DNA of 64,000 nt from Cristatella mucedo (lineage: Eukaryota; Bryozoa; Phylactolaemata; Cristatellidae): NCBI GenBank assembly GCA_009760855.2, contig WPIO01000188.1, positions 186,001-250,000 of the forward strand. Direction: 5' to 3'. Numbering within the stretch: the first letter of the stretch is position 1; each line of letters starts with the position of its first letter. The position numbers were made by a program, and so were the translations under genes. Of this stretch, positions 33,796 to 46,474 are shown piece after piece. The notes below the pieces were generated by a model that made no database searches, was not told the origin of the DNA, and saw nothing but the letters and a program-made list of their open reading frames with translations.

Positions 33796-35589
33796 TTGTG
33801 ATGAGGGTTTAGCTGTTTGGGAGTCAGTTTTTTCTTCTTGACACGAGTTGTAAACTGTAGGTAGAACGGACTGTTTACGATTTTTCTTTTAGTGCGGTTT
33901 TATTTATGAAATACCAAGCTGCAGCCTTTTAGACAAGTTTTGAGATAAGAACTGAGGCTCTGAACATACTTATTACGTCAGGTCTGCTTGGCTGAAGGCG
34001 ACCTGGGTCAAAGTAGTATGAGCATAGGAATAAGGAGCAGTGGGTTAGCCATCTTGCTTGAATATAGAATGGCTTTTGTTATGATGTCGCTCTTTCAACC
34101 CTTGAATTCAAACGTTAAGATGCGGTAGGAATTGAGAAAGATAAAGATGAAGAATTAGAAAGAGACAGCGACGATATATGTGAGGGTATCGTAAAGGTTG
34201 TTAGTTCAGTATGGATGCTGCTATGTAAGTGATTGTTTGAGCGATCTACATAGAAACTTCACTATATTACAGAGGATCACTCGGCTAGATAGTCTCTTGA
34301 TTAGTGGGCTGGCCTTTTTATGGAGACAGTAAGCTTCCATTTGGAGCCGTCGGTTGAGCGATCAGCTGCAAGCAGGCTTTTCAAGAAAACTCCGAAATGC
34401 CACGCTCACTGCATGAATGAGGGTATCCAGGCTTTCGGCTTACTATGATTGTAGATAAAGAAAACCTGCATTGCATTCAGATTTCGAATATCTGTCTAAG
34501 TCATTTCTTTTAATGTTATGTCGCTAGACATACTCGACGTTACCTTGTACATAAAACGAAGCAGGAACAGCAAGCGAGACCGAACCACAACACCAGAGGA
34601 TCAGACTGCTCAAAACAACGTCAATGGGGTAGACATCTCAGTCACTTCAGCCATCACGAGACCTAGGATATATCCACCGATGTGAGTGGTAGCAATAAGT
34701 TAGTAGACCAAACCAAAGTTCAACAGACATTCATGAAATGAGCCAACATTGGTGCAGCTAGAGTTTTCAAAGCTAATATTGAAGCCTCTTGCAATCAGTA
34801 ACGGATGTCTCACACACATATTTTTGTGAGGAGCTCTGACCACTCCATTATAAATCATTTTAGACAGGCAGAAGAATGTTGGTATATCACAAACGTTAGA
34901 GGCACTGTCTCTGACGAGGACCTGACTGCAACTGATTCAAACGGTGGCCCATTCAAAATATTTCATATCTTGATGCCAAAAAGATTCACGAACAACAATT
35001 GCATCCCACCACAAACTTGGCAGAATACATCGCCTGAAACAATGAGATCCAGGGTGGTTGAGCTCAGATATACAGATACGTGAGCAGGGTAGTGATCTAT
35101 GTTTCGGTAGGCAGACATGCATCTAGCTTCTCTTGGACAGCCTGATCGCAGATAAGTAACTAGCCGTTTAGGGGGCCGGCGTTTAGCTGGTGGAATTTAA
35201 GAGGCTGTCAAGCAACTCATTGATGCCAATTTAGTGGCTTTTATTCAATTCAGCATGTATCCAGACCTTTATAAGTAGCTCCTTCGAATTTCAAAAGGAC
35301 CTTGGTACTGTGTTGCCGGTCGACGTTTCACAAGATACAAAGGCACGACGGCTGAGCTGTTTCAGCAATGAGGGTTAATTAGAGCTTCGGACTTATCGGT
35401 CCTAGGTTTGATAGCCGAGCTATTGAAGGGGTGAAGCAGGATGTGGTTGATTTTTATTCGTCCTTTTTATTACGAGCCAGTCGAAGGATTAATTTATTGC
35501 ATGGTGGGAATTTGGAAGTGTCGAAAGAGTTTGTGTACGTATATAGCCAGCAAAACACGTATGCAGATGTTATCTTAGGGAATTGACAG
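33796..35589. other. Intergenic, nothing firm
   Basis: No gene supported. A 92-codon plus-strand frame at 34805-35083 has no domain that I recognise. The ggatcactcggct at 34274 resembles the 5.8S rRNA start only by chance. Confidence 0.45.
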
Positions 35590-35815
35590 ATATGCACCGG
35601 GTGCTGCTGAGAAACATACTGAACTCGGGCTGACTCTTGGGGCTTTGGATCGTCTGAGGCATCCCGATGGCTATCTTGCGGGCTTTGATTCATGGAAATT
35701 CGGCGACTGCTTCTAAGTATTGAAATGCTGGTACCTCACCACATATGCAACTGAGCTACATGCGGCTTTCGAAGCTGAGCCAGCTTGTGGCCGGATGTGG
35801 CAATCAATAGAGTGA
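35590..35815 (+). pseudogene. Unidentified coding remnant, copy 2
   Basis: A frame from about 35602 contains ELGLTLGALDRLRHPDGYLA, then a TAA stop at 35714, then in the same frame TTYATELHAAFEAEPACGRM ending in WQ and stop at 35813. The second half is the counterpart of 19103-19188. Where copy 1 has the donor GTAAGTGAG this copy reads ATAGAGTGAG, so the donor is lost. The matched segments share amino acids more than bases, which suggests past coding constraint. The family is not recognised. Confidence 0.35.
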
Positions 35816-36494
35816 GCCTATAGTAGAAGTGTCTTCATCATGGACTTTCTGAATTTGTTGATCTCGTATCCCCCAGTTTGAATAGTTTTAATTAGCGAAA
35901 CAAATTCCTCGTGGTATCAGAAACTGGGTAGTACGTCGTAAAGTGTATAGGTTGCGGATGCATTCTGGGCTTTTCTATCCCCAGCCTTATATGTATCTAC
36001 AAAACCAATCATTCATCATCAATAAATATTTTTTTACCAATTAAAAAGCATTTCGGTGCTTTGCCTGTCCCTCACAAGTTAGTAAGTGCTGCCAAAGCAG
36101 TGCAATACATGTGTAAATTCTTGTAAGTTCTCTCAAGGCACTGTATACAATGCTAGTTATCTATATATCAATATATTGACAGTCTCTAGTGCATCATTAG
36201 CTTAGGTGCTTGGCTGTAACTCCAAAATATTTTGGTTGCTAACTACATTATAAGCTAATAATATTATATTCTGAAATTTTTGCAGTACTGAGAATGGATC
36301 CTACTTAAAGATGCAGAGTTCTCAATTTTAAAAATGGATAATGGATCTGAGCAGAATCTAGGAGAAATGCTGTATTTGGCAAATCTACTGCATGGCTGCG
36401 AAACATGAATCTACACGGATTAGCAATATATTGTGTTTTCGAACATATAACACAGCGTAATATAAAGTAAAATAATGTATGTCCGCCTGCAATA
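35816..36494. other. Intergenic, nothing recognised
   Basis: AT-rich. A possible degenerate family A tail lies near 36115-36150 (taagttctctcaaggcac). No gene. Confidence 0.45.
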
Positions 36495-36868
36495 TCACAA
36501 AGCCACAAGCACTATGCCGGCGTTAGGTAAGACAGCTTTGCATAGCCCAACCACAGCCTTAGCGGCTTTCGGTACGCATTCGGTAGCAAACAGAAATTGG
36601 GAAGCATAGCAGAATCGTGAGAGCAATTGAGGCAGTGAGTGGCATGGAAGTATCACCTTATGAGTGCTGGAAAGGATGAGCCATAGTCAACAGCAGTTGA
36701 GTGTGATCGCTGCTTAGGAATCTTGGAACTGAGTTCCACATTCTAGGACCTGCAGTGCGGAAATCTACCACTAGCGGTCTGTAGGTTGGGAATGGAGTAG
36801 AATAGCTATTTCATTCTCACATATGACCTTATATTGGACCTGAGGTCCAATATTTAATGTGAAATAGC
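36495..36868 (-). mobile_element. Family B 3' fragment ending in a hairpin
   Basis: Reverse-complement family B blocks: gcggctttcggtacgcattc, ctgagttccacattctagga, cctgcagtgcgg. Near the 5' truncation point lies a hairpin: ATATTGGACC / GGTCCAATAT around TGA (36831-36853), with outer arms GCTATTTCA / TGAAATAGC. Confidence 0.65.
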
Positions 36869-37289
36869 AAGAATTAGTTCAGAATTATATCGACGGTATA
36901 TCACGAAAGCAACAATGACAGCTCAAAATTGTTTGGAAGTGAAAGATGTTCTATTTTTCCCGTAGTGGTATTGCCCAAAATTATATTAAGGAAATTGCCA
37001 AAAACAATCCTTTTATTTTATTATCCTACTGCCCTTGTAGAAGATGCTGAATCGCTTGAACTATTATAGTTGAAGCCTTTTCATTGACTTTTCCAAAAGT
37101 TGATATCTCTCATTCGCTTTGCATTGCACGAAATGGATGACAGGAATAATTAGCCATAAAAATATTTTATGCCTAGATTGATCTCGAGAAGCGATATTGT
37201 TGGCGTGAATGTCCGCTGGTGAATATTAACGTGCAGTCAGGTTATTCACTTTTCAATTCGCCACCACGGGAGAAAGAAGAAATGGTTTC

Positions 37290-37975
37290 CTGGCTAGGTA
37301 TAACTGGCTCCTTAGTTCTGTCTCGGCTAGATTATTGTAATTCCCATTCGGCTGAGCTACCAAAGAAAGCTATTAGGCCACTGCGGCTGACCATGAATAT
37401 GGCTGCAAGGCTAGTATTCAAGTCCCAGAGGTTTGAGCACGTGTCCCCTTCGCTAAAAAAGCTTGAAATGATGCCGGTTGAGCAATGGATTCAGAGCAAA
37501 GTTCTAACGCTGACCCAAAATACCCTCCAAGGCTTGGCTCCTTCGTAACTAGCTGAACTGCTGCATTAATTTCAGCCTGTTCGCACCTTCAGGTAATGTG
37601 TGGGCAATAAATTTGCTGTTCAATTCCTCTGCTTACAGACCGTTGGCGACAGAAGCTTTAGCTCTGCCTGTCCTAGACTCTGGAACTGGCTTCTGCAATT
37701 CTTACGCAACGATAACTGCTCTCCTAATGCCTACTATGGCTCATCCTTTTCAGCGATTCCACGCAGATACTTCCATGCTACTCACTACCTTAACTTCTCT
37801 CCGGACTCGCTTTCTTCCCACTTTCTCCTTGTTGCGTGAGACGAAGGCTGTTAGCTACCGAATGCGTACCGAAAGCCGCTTAGGCTGTGAGTGAGCTCTA
37901 CAAAACTCTCCTGCCTAACACCCACATGGTCTTTATGACTTTTTGAAGTTACAGAGGGAGATACTTTACATTATT
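37290..37975 (+). mobile_element. Family B retrotransposon, C-terminal third
   Basis: Begins at the block for LVLSRLDYCNS (37311 onward), then the MNMAARLVFKSQRFEHVSP region, an in-frame stop near 37546, a frameshift into the blocks equivalent to SFSSAGPRLWNSLPQFL, and the 3' end (cccacatggtctttatgact). No stem-loop tail of the A type is present. Confidence 0.8.
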
Positions 37976-40254
37976 TGATATTAGGTTGTAAGGCCCAAGT
38001 GACTGGAGGCGCGTATTCTTTTGTCTTCCACTGCTAAACGGGTGTGGGCTTCCGCATGCCTGACCACGAGGGTGATAGACATCAGAGTAAGTGAGCAATC
38101 GGGTAGCCAAGGGTTGTTAAAGAACTGCCGGCCTTTTGGGTAAGTTCAAAAGTACCGCAAATCTACTCGACACTGAAAAAGAATTGAAAAGCATGCAATG
38201 AAATAAGGTAATGCAAACCGTTTCAATTTTTCAAAGTAGCACTTATGGTGGTTGCTGATTTTCCTGGTGGTTGAAAGCCAGCCCCCCCCCAAGACCAGTC
38301 GGTGGCATCTGCAGCAGTAGAATTGGACCTAAGCTGTGCTATCGGCTGGAGCAGTGAAGCCTCTCTACCTCTCAGGAAAACATCGTCAGTGTGTCACGGA
38401 TTGGCTTGAATTCTGATGTTATTCGTCCAGCTGTTTTCATGGAATATCTGCAGCTGAGCTAATTTTGGGCATGATCATGGATGACCGGATAGTGGCTGTG
38501 ATCTATGGTCGTTATAAGATATGGAAGATTAGTTCGGCATGATTTTGAGGGCATTTATAAAGAACCCATTTTGGATGGGAGTACAGGGCTAATAAAAAGG
38601 CAATAGATTGGAAGCAAATAATAAATTACTGAGACAGTCTCGAATGTCCATGGCGATGGCCAATTCCTAGAGTATCTGTGAAGTGACTAGCAGATTCAAT
38701 TCAAACTCAAACCGTTGTGTCAATATTATCTCGTCTCCCAGCAAAACTTAGTGAGTACTATCCAAAGGAAAAATACGAAGCTGCCTCACAAGCATAGTAG
38801 CTATTGCCGTGGCAAGCTTGTTGCAAAAACGGCAATGGTTAATATACTGGCTCGCTAGGGTGAGTCGGCTCATTGTCAATTAGAGTTCAAAATTCTTTGG
38901 GATTGAATGTATGACAAGTGCTTCTGTGAATACGCGGCATGTAAATCAGGGAAGCCTATTAGCAATGAATGACTCGCTGAGACTTGGTAGCCGTTTAGAG
39001 CCGTTGAACCACCTCCACGGTTACTTCTGTGGTTACTTCGGAGTAGGTGGAAATTGCCTGGGTTTAACACTTGCTGGCGTGAACGATTTTTAATGAATAA
39101 TAACCCATTACCATCTCGTTATCGACTGTTTATTCGCTTACCATAGACGGTAAATATCATGTCTGACTAGGCCGAAATACAGGATTGGGCTAGGGCTCTC
39201 TGCCCAAGCAGAAAAAGGGGAGTCTCTTTGCTTCTACCGCGACAAGATTGGTGCGAGCTTAGGCTTCTCTGACCTCGTGGGGGATTCACCTGACAGTTAG
39301 AAAGCAATTGGATAACGAGTACCTACTACAGTATCAACACTTTTGAAAGATTATCGGCCGCTTGCATAGACTTGTTGTTCTTCCCGGCCGGGAACTATGT
39401 CAACTGCTGCCACATGCTGTTTGATCGACTAATTTAGTGTCTTGTGTGCCCCTTCTATAGAAATCGATAAACTTTTATTGAAAACCAATTGATTGATTCT
39501 CATTAGAAAATACGCTTTTTTAAATTATAAAACCTATCTTCTATGGTCACCGTGCAGGCAACCGTCTAGCAATCTATATATAGTTTGGTGTTGTCCTCTT
39601 CGAAGACTAACGAGAGAGCCAGGCATTTGAGGAGTTGGGCGCTTTCTACTTCACCGAATCTATATTAGGCTCATTGCTTATTTGCATATTCAATGGTACC
39701 ATTGACTCAGGTTAAGATCACAAACAGTGCGTTTCTCCATGTTATCTTATGCCGTTGGATGCTGTAAGCCTTGGAGGCGTTTCCACTAATCCGATTCGCT
39801 TCTTCTTATATCTAAGAATATCTATTAGTTAAGCCTATCTCTTTATAGTGCAGTAGAGAAAGCTTGGATACAAACACTAAAGATCGATATATATAACCAG
39901 GGTAAAGTAAATTTAGCTTCATCTGATCAAATGAGTTTGATAAATAGGAAAATGTGTCTTCTAAACTGTTCTCCCTAATTTACTTTAAGCTCACCCCATA
40001 GGATGGCTCACTACTCCCAGGTGTGTAGGCTGGGAGCTAAGGTAGTTTATAATTGAGGTTATGGATAGAGATTAGCCGGATTTAGGCCAGCTATAACATG
40101 GTAAACTTTAGGTTGGTCTGCCATGCAGAGTCAGGTTCATTCTACTGAAGCAGATACAGAGGCCGTACAAGTGACTACAAATTGTGTGTTCCAGGACTTC
40201 AAAAGTGGTGCGGAAATGCATAGAAATGACTCCCTCTAATATGGCCAACAAATA
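37976..40254. other. Intergenic, nothing recognised
   Basis: No supportable gene or repeat. Frames at 38876-39093 on opposite strands overlap and have no recognisable features. Confidence 0.5.
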
Positions 40255-40745
40255 ATAAGAATAATAATAACACACTTTATTATGTGCCCTCAGAGAACTA
40301 AATCTCTGTATAGGTGTTTTAAGTTTGCTGCAAAGTAAATGCGAGAGCATAGATAGTAATAGCATGCTCAATAAACAAGCAGAAGAACACAGTTAGGGGT
40401 AACATGTACGGGGTCAGCATGCAAGATTGGTTAGTGGCAGGATGCACTGTGTCAGGACACGAAGCACACAAAGGACGCATCGCAGGAAACCAAATAATGC
40501 TGTGTTAAATAAGTGCATTTTAATATTTTTTTAAATGTCTTCTAGTCAAGGGACGTCTTGAGCCGAGTCGGAAGTGAGTTCAAGGCTTTAAAAGCATAAG
40601 AACTAAATTCACAATCTCCGAAGGAGTGAAGGTTTGTTGGAAGTATAGGTAAACAGTTAGATTCGGAAAAAGCGATTGGTACGATGCTCAGCCTAGTGGG
40701 GCAGTATTTCTGTTTTGATTGGTCGGCTGGAGCCAAGGAATGAAG
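40255..40745 (-). mobile_element. Family A retrotransposon, 3' end
   Basis: From the ATT-type tail and stem-loop (40258-40320) through the 3' UTR (gttaggggtaacatgtacgg) to the C-terminal coding blocks (SSYAFKALNSLPTRLKTSLD in reverse complement). It ends near the APADQ segment at about 40737. Degenerate. Confidence 0.75.
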
Positions 40746-41639
40746 GTCAATAGAAGATTTTACTACAGTATGCTCTTATTCGAATAGTTATCCTTTCCTG
40801 ATGCTGGTCGCATAGCCTATGGTGAGCAACGAGAAACGTGCACAGGTGTGGTTGAGCGGGAGCGCCTCGATAAGTGACCTTAACGTAACAGTATCCATAC
40901 GAATACGCTACCCAGCTCGCTCAGCTGAATCCTCTGCTAGCCTCCTCGCAGCATGGCCAGCACAAGCATGCAGTTTGATAGTCAAACATTCATGACTGTA
41001 GTCAATGGTGGCTGCACGGCCTCACCGATACCATAGGTGATGATTGGAAGACGTAATGTTAAGCTTCGTTCTGACGGCATTTCTGTGGCCTTTGAAATGC
41101 TGCTTTTAAAAAGCTACCTCGAGCAATTCTCTACTTTCCTTTTTATGGCAACGAGATGGGATCGTTCCTTCTATTACTTTTTGGGGAACAAATGAGTACT
41201 GAGCTTCCAGCACTTGGCCCTCAATAAATTGATAAAGTGAAAAGCGACATCGGCTACTCACTCGTGCCAAGTTTTTGCAGGTATCTCAGGTTAATAAGCT
41301 GTGAGGTGCATGAGAAGAGTAACAGGTATGAGATTAGCAGGAAGTGAGTGGGATAATCCGCCCGAAAATATTCGCAAGGCAAAGGGAATGAAGGCACCTC
41401 CAAGGATGCCTTGCTAAACTGGCAAAGGGGTTTAGTTAGATACAGAGTGATCTCAATACCTACACCACAAAGATTCAATTTCACTGTAAAAATGACAGAA
41501 AACTATACGGGGTTGGTGTAAACATCGATTAGTTTGATTGCACGTGGTGACTGTGAAATTTTAGCCAGACTGCCATTGTCTAAGGACAAACGTGGACACC
41601 CGGAACGCGAAGCTCTGCTTGAAGAATTGTTTAGGACTG
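40746..41639. other. Upstream of the family B copy; content unclear
   Basis: May contain mutated endonuclease sequence of the family B element that starts at or before 41640, but I cannot find endonuclease catalytic motifs. Frames at 41254-41484 and 41503-41763 on the minus strand look like shadows. Confidence 0.35.
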
Positions 41640-41649
41640 AGTAAGCGAA

Positions 41650-42078
41650 ATGCTGCAATCCGTTGCGAAATATATTTCCAGTAAAGAGCTGCCGCTCATT
41701 CTCTGGCGGGAGAATTTTGGTTTGGCTCAACACGTTAATCATAGCACCAACGTCAGTCGCCACATTCTAGATCTCGTGATCACTAACGATGTCCTCCCCA
41801 CTGACCTTGTGGTGTGCCCACTAACCCTCTCAGATCATTGTTTGGTCTCGTTTACTAATCCTGCTCCCTCGTTCGTAAAGGGCAATGTCAATTTGCAAAA
41901 CGACGTAACTTACAAAGCCTTGACATGGACAAGTTTTTTAAATCTGTTTGTAATGCAAGACAAGCATGACAAGTTTGACCAGCATGCTCCCGCTCGCTCT
42001 ATCCGTATTAATAGTCATGGAGATTCCTTTAAATTTGCAAAAAAGTCCTTAAGATGCTCCGAGTTAAGCGCAGGCTAG
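41650..42078 (+). pseudogene. Family B endonuclease C-terminal fragment
   Basis: 142 codons contain FGLAQHVNHSTNVSRHILDL (residues about 24-43) followed by VITNDV and PLTLSDHCLVSF (about 57-68). This is the S-D-H end of the APE-type endonuclease domain, the nicking enzyme of CR1/L2 retrotransposons. The N-terminal catalytic motifs are absent, and a TAG at 42076 separates it from the RT frame. Confidence 0.8.
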
Positions 42079-42539
42079 AACTTCGTTTCCAGAAATCACG
42101 GTCAAAGGCATATCGAGTAAATTTTAAAGACTTCCTTCGAGTGTACACCCATAAACTTAACAAACAATGGATTCTTTTTCATTAGAAAACTGAATTCCTG
42201 CCAGTCGGACACTAAACAGATTTATAAGACAGTAAACCACTTACTGACCAATGCTGTGAGGTTTGGCTCCCCAGATATTAAGGGCTCAGCCGAAAAGTTT
42301 CAGCCTTCTTTACTGAAAAAAGTGTGCACATTCGTGCCTCCATTAGGCCCCTCCGACCAAAGCAATCGCCATTCCTCAACCTGTGACCTTCCTTTAAAGG
42401 TTCTCCGACGTTTCTGCAAGCAATGTGACTGCCTTAATAAGGTCTAGCAAAAAGAGCTCGTCTCCTGAAGACCCCATGCCTTCATCTCTGTGGTCTTCAC
42501 TAGCAAACCAACTTAGCCCTACCATAACCAAGATTTGTA

Positions 42540-44084
42540 ATGCTTCTTTGGGAAGTGGAGTCGTCCCCATGTCCTTCAAATCGGCAATCGTTAGACCTTC
42601 TTAAAAAGCCTGCTTTAGACACAGAGGTCATAGCAAACTTTTGCCCAGTTTCCTATCTTTCGTTCTTATCAAAGATTCTTGAAAAAATTGTTGCCAAGCA
42701 GCTGGTTGAACATATTGAAAATATTGGGATCTCGGAAACATTGCAATCAGCGTTCAAGAGGCAGCACTCTACTGAAACTGCTCTCCTCCGTGTTAACAAT
42801 GACATTCTACGTGGCAACGACGAAGGGAATGTCACTGCCCTAGCTCTGCTAGATCTGTCTGCTGCCTTCAACACTATTGATCACGAGGTTATGCTTAAAC
42901 GATTGAGAACAACGATCGGTCTGGTAGACGAAGCACTGGCGTGGTTTAAATCCTACTTGTCTGATCGTGTTCAATCCGTGTCGTGTGGGGGTCAGGTCTC
43001 AGACATGAGAAGGGTCACCTGTGGAGTCCCTCAAGGGTCTGTACTTGGTGCCTTGCTGTTCTCCATTTATATGCAACCTCTGGGAAAAGTGATTAAGGTC
43101 CATGGAATAGGATATCATTTCTATGCTGACGATATTCAGTTGTACTTGTCATTTCAACCATCGGAATCTGCTGCAGCAACTGAGATACTGAATGCTCGTT
43201 TTGCTGATATTCGATCCTGGCTGTCGGAAAACTTCCTGAAATTAAATGACGATAAAACCGAACTGCTTCTCATAGGACACCCTAAGCGTGTGGCTGGATT
43301 AAAAGGCTTTGCTGTTCTAATAGGTGATGCTAGTGTGCGACCTTCACCACGTGCTCGTAATCTTGGTGTCGTGTTCGACAGCTGCCTCAATTTCAAAAGC
43401 TTCATTCAGAAGACTGCCTCTACAGCCGGCCACCACATCCGATCCCTGTCCAAGATTAGGAGCTGTCTCCCACAGTGTCTTGTACAACAGTTAACTAGCT
43501 CTTTAGTTCTGTCTAGGCTTGATTATTGTAATTCCCTTTTGGCCGGGCTGCCAAAGAAAGCTATTATGCAACTACAGTGGACATTGAATATGGCTGCAAG
43601 GCTGGTCTTCAAGTCCCAGCGGTTTGAGCACCTTTCACCTTTGCTGAAAGAGCTAGGATGGTTGCCGGTTGAGCAAAGTATACTGAGCAAAGTTCCTATG
43701 CTGACCCACAAGGCCCGCCACGGCTTGGCACCTTCGTACTTATCTGAGCTGCTGCATCAGTTTCAGCCTCTTCCACCCATCAGGTCTTGTGTGGACAATA
43801 AATTAGCAGTCCTATTTCCCCGCTTAAAGACAGTTGGCGACCAAAGCTTTAGCTCTGCAGGTCCTAGACTGTGGAACTCGCTTCCACAATTCTTAGGCAA
43901 CGATAACTACTCTCTTACTGCCGAGTATGGCACTTCCTTTTCAGCGGTCCTGAGCTGCTACTTCAATGCTACTCACTACCTCAACTGCTCTCCTGACTCT
44001 GCTATGCTTCCCACTTTCTCTTTGTTGCATGAGACGCAGTCTGTTGCCTACCGAATGGGTAGCGAAAGCTGGTTAAGATGTTAG
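42540..44084 (+). pseudogene. Family B reverse transcriptase, 514-codon frame
   Basis: The longest open frame in the window. It begins inside the linker (the first ATG is not a natural start) and contains RT motif A (LDLSAAFNTIDH, residues about 104-115), GVPQGSVLG (about 162-170) and the active-site FYADD (about 194-198), with all three aspartates present. The LNDDKTELLL block and the long C-terminal region follow, ending near WLRC. RT would copy the element's RNA at a nicked chromosomal site. Retention of 514 codons without a stop suggests that this is the youngest family B copy here. It is upstream-truncated and so is best called a fragment of ORF2. Confidence 0.9.
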
Positions 44085-44251
44085 TGCGCTATAAAAAACT
44101 CTCCTGCATAGCACACGCATGGTCTTTATGATTTCGTGGAGTTCCAGACGAAGATACATGAAGTCGTTGAATGTACATTGAAATGCAACAGCTTCCAGAG
44201 CTAGGTGATCGGTGGTTACTTAATGTGCACTAGACTAAATGTATAAATCTT

Positions 44252-44418
44252 AGCTGATTAAACAGCCTCTTTTTGTATAGCGACAGAAGAGCCTTTACTG
44301 CTATCACCACCGCTTGTAGTGGCGATAAAGAATCACCCACCACAGGAATCGAACCCACGATCTCGGGGCCGAGGTCGTGAAAGCAACCGCCTTACCTAGT
44401 GTGCCATCACGGCTCTCT
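44252..44418 (-). mobile_element. tRNA-headed SINE, copy 1
   Basis: On the minus strand: an A-box-like TGGCACACTAGG (44406-44395), a palindromic stretch (CGACCTCGG...CCGAGATCG) and a B box GGTTCGATTCC (44355-44345), then about 90 bp of non-tRNA body ending near AGGCTGTTTAATCAGCT. The same unit is found at 59938-60106. The RNA polymerase III boxes, the length of about 170 bp and the repetition mark a SINE; a working tRNA is excluded by the poor acceptor and T stems. Confidence 0.75.
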
Positions 44419-44429
44419 AATGAAACATT

Positions 44430-44495
44430 GCAATCATAAAGCACCCTAAGAGAACCAAATCTCAATAAAGGGCTTTATATATTCTGCAGGGGTCT
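44430..44495 (-). mobile_element. Solitary degenerate family A tail
   Basis: cataaagcaccctaagagaa then caaatctcaataaagggctt: reverse-complement stem-loop only. Confidence 0.55.
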
Positions 44496-44559
44496 AGCCC
44501 AAGGCTTCGGAGGCCAAATGAGATCAATTTGATTTTTTTCATCATCAGCGAGTAATAAA

Positions 44560-44755
44560 AAAGTAATAATAATAATGCACTTGATAAAGCGTCCTCAGAG
44601 AACTAAATCTCTTTCTCTAGGTGCTTTAAATTTGCTTTTTGGAATTTGGAAATGCAATTGAATGGTGAGTAATATCATGCTTGATGCACACAAAAAATGA
44701 ATAACATGGTTAGTGGTGACATGCACAGGGTCAGCATGCAAATGGCGATGCATTA
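44560..44755 (-). mobile_element. Family A 3' end
   Basis: (AAT)n, stem-loop (gataaagcgtcctcagagaa), and 3' UTR to gggtcagcatgcaaatg. The coding region is absent. Confidence 0.75.
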
Positions 44756-44779
44756 GGTGAGTGCCTTATCCTCAGGGCT

Positions 44780-45889
44780 GAATGAACATAAAGACCGTGT
44801 GGGTGTTCCCCAGAGAGTTTTGTATAGTGCACTTACAGCCTAAGCGGCTTTCGGTACGCATTCGGTAGCCAACAGACCTTGTCTCACGCAACAAAGAGAA
44901 AGTGGGAAGCATAGCAGAGTCGGGAGAGCAGTTGAGGTAGTGAGTAGCATAGAAGTAGCAGTTCAGGACTGCTGAAAAAGATGTGCCATCGTCAGCAGTA
45001 GGAGAAAAGTTATCGTCGTGTAATAATTGTGGAAGCGAGTTCCACAGTCTAGGACCTGCAGAGCTAAAGCTTCTGTCGCCAACTGTCTTTGAGCTGAGGA
45101 ATGGGACAGCTAATTTATTGTCCACACAAGACCTGAGGGCACGAACAGGCTGAAACTGATGCAGCAGCTTAGCTAGGTACGAAGGAGCCAAGCCGTGGCG
45201 GGCCTTTTGGGTCAGCGTAAGAACTTTGCTCTGTATCCTTTGCTCAACCGGCAACCATCCTAGATCTTTCAGCAAATGTGACACGTTCAAAAACCGCTGG
45301 GACTTGAAGACCAGCTTTGCAGCCATATTCATAGTCCACTGTAGGGGCCTAATAGCTTTCTTTGGCAGCGCGGCCAAAGGGAATTACAAAAATCAAGCCG
45401 AGACAGAACAAAAGAGCTAGTTAAATTTTTTACAAGCCACTGTGGCAGACAGCTCCTAATCTTGGATAGGGATCGGATGTGATGGCTAGCTGTAGAGGCA
45501 GTCTTCTGAATGAAGCTTTTGAAATTGAGGCAGCTGTCGAACACGACACGTAGATAACAAGCACGTGGTGAAGGTCGCACAATGGCATCACCTATTAGAA
45601 CAGCAAAGCCTTTTAATCCAGCCATGCTCGTAGGGTGTCCTACGAGCAGCAGTTCTGTTTTATCGTCATTTAAATTCAAGAAGTTTTCCGACATCCACGA
45701 TCAAATATCGGCAAGGCAAGCATTCAGTATCTCAGTTGCTGCAGCAGATTCCGACGGTTTAAATGACAAATACAACTGAATATTGTCAGCATAGAAGTGA
45801 TATCCTATTCCATGACCCTTAATCACTTTTCCCAGAGGTTGTTTATAAATGTAGAACAGCAAGAGACCGAGTACAGGCCCTTGAGGGAT
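44780..45889 (-). mobile_element. Family B retrotransposon, RT to 3' end
   Basis: On the minus strand: the GPVLGL remnant of GVPQGSVLG (near 45880), the YADN version of YADD (near 45785), SENFLNLNDDKTELLLVGHP (45694 on), the C-terminal blocks to 44800 and the 3' UTR. A frame of 121 codons (45329-45694) and one of 201 codons (44772-45377) are separated by a frameshift. The 5' truncation point at 45889 abuts a family A copy running the other way. Confidence 0.88.
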
Positions 45890-46474
45890 CAGGAGAACTT
45901 GAGCTACTACCGCCCAGTCTCCCTTCGTTCATTATCAAAAACACTCGAACGAGTCATGGCAGACCAGCAGAACTCATGTAATGAAACTTCAAACCTTCCT
46001 AATAAGTACCAGTGTGGCTTCAGAGTTAATTTCTTAACATAATCACCATTGCTTACGGTCTAAAACGACCTACTGAGGAAATCAGACATGGGTAGAGTAT
46101 GTCTGCTTGTTTTGCTCTATCTTTCAGAGGCTTTTGAGACTGTCGATCACCAGGTCCTTCGCAAGGCTCTCATTTTTCCTGGCCATCCCAGCTACTGTTC
46201 TGCAATCATGCAGGTCCTATCTGAGTGGGTGACTCCACAGTACTGGTGTGAAAGGACAACGGTCACCCAAGAAACCTCTGATATATAGGGTACCTCGGAG
46301 CTTAGTGCTTGGTCCAGTTCTTTTCCAGGTTTGTAACCTCCTCTTGTCAATGTGATTGCCAAGCAAAATCTAGGCATTTACATCTATGCGGATGACACTC
46401 AGTTGCACCTTCTCTTTAATCCATCCCAGCCTTCAAGCATTTCAAGTTCTCTCAACTCCCTTGCTGCATGAAAT

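Larger units (their letters stand above)
41640..44165 (+). mobile_element. Family B CR1/L2-like retrotransposon, best copy
   Basis: This copy carries the end of the endonuclease domain (41650-42078), a broken linker (42079-42540), an intact-looking RT frame (42540-44084) and a 3' UTR ending near gaagatacatgaag. Family B differs from A in its C-terminus (AARLVFKSQRFEHLSP; SAGPRLWNSLPQFLGND) and in lacking A's stem-loop tail. The 5' UTR and most of the endonuclease are missing or unrecognisable. The linker contains stops and frameshifts, so the copy is not autonomous as it stands. Confidence 0.9.

Noticed and set aside
34270-34300. ggatcactcggct, as at the start of 5.8S rRNA
   Set aside because: The match is 13 bases and stops at once; the next conserved 5.8S positions are absent.
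44345-44406. Working tRNA gene suggested by A and B boxes
   Set aside because: The T stem and acceptor stem do not pair properly, and the unit recurs with a common 90-bp body, so it is a SINE head.
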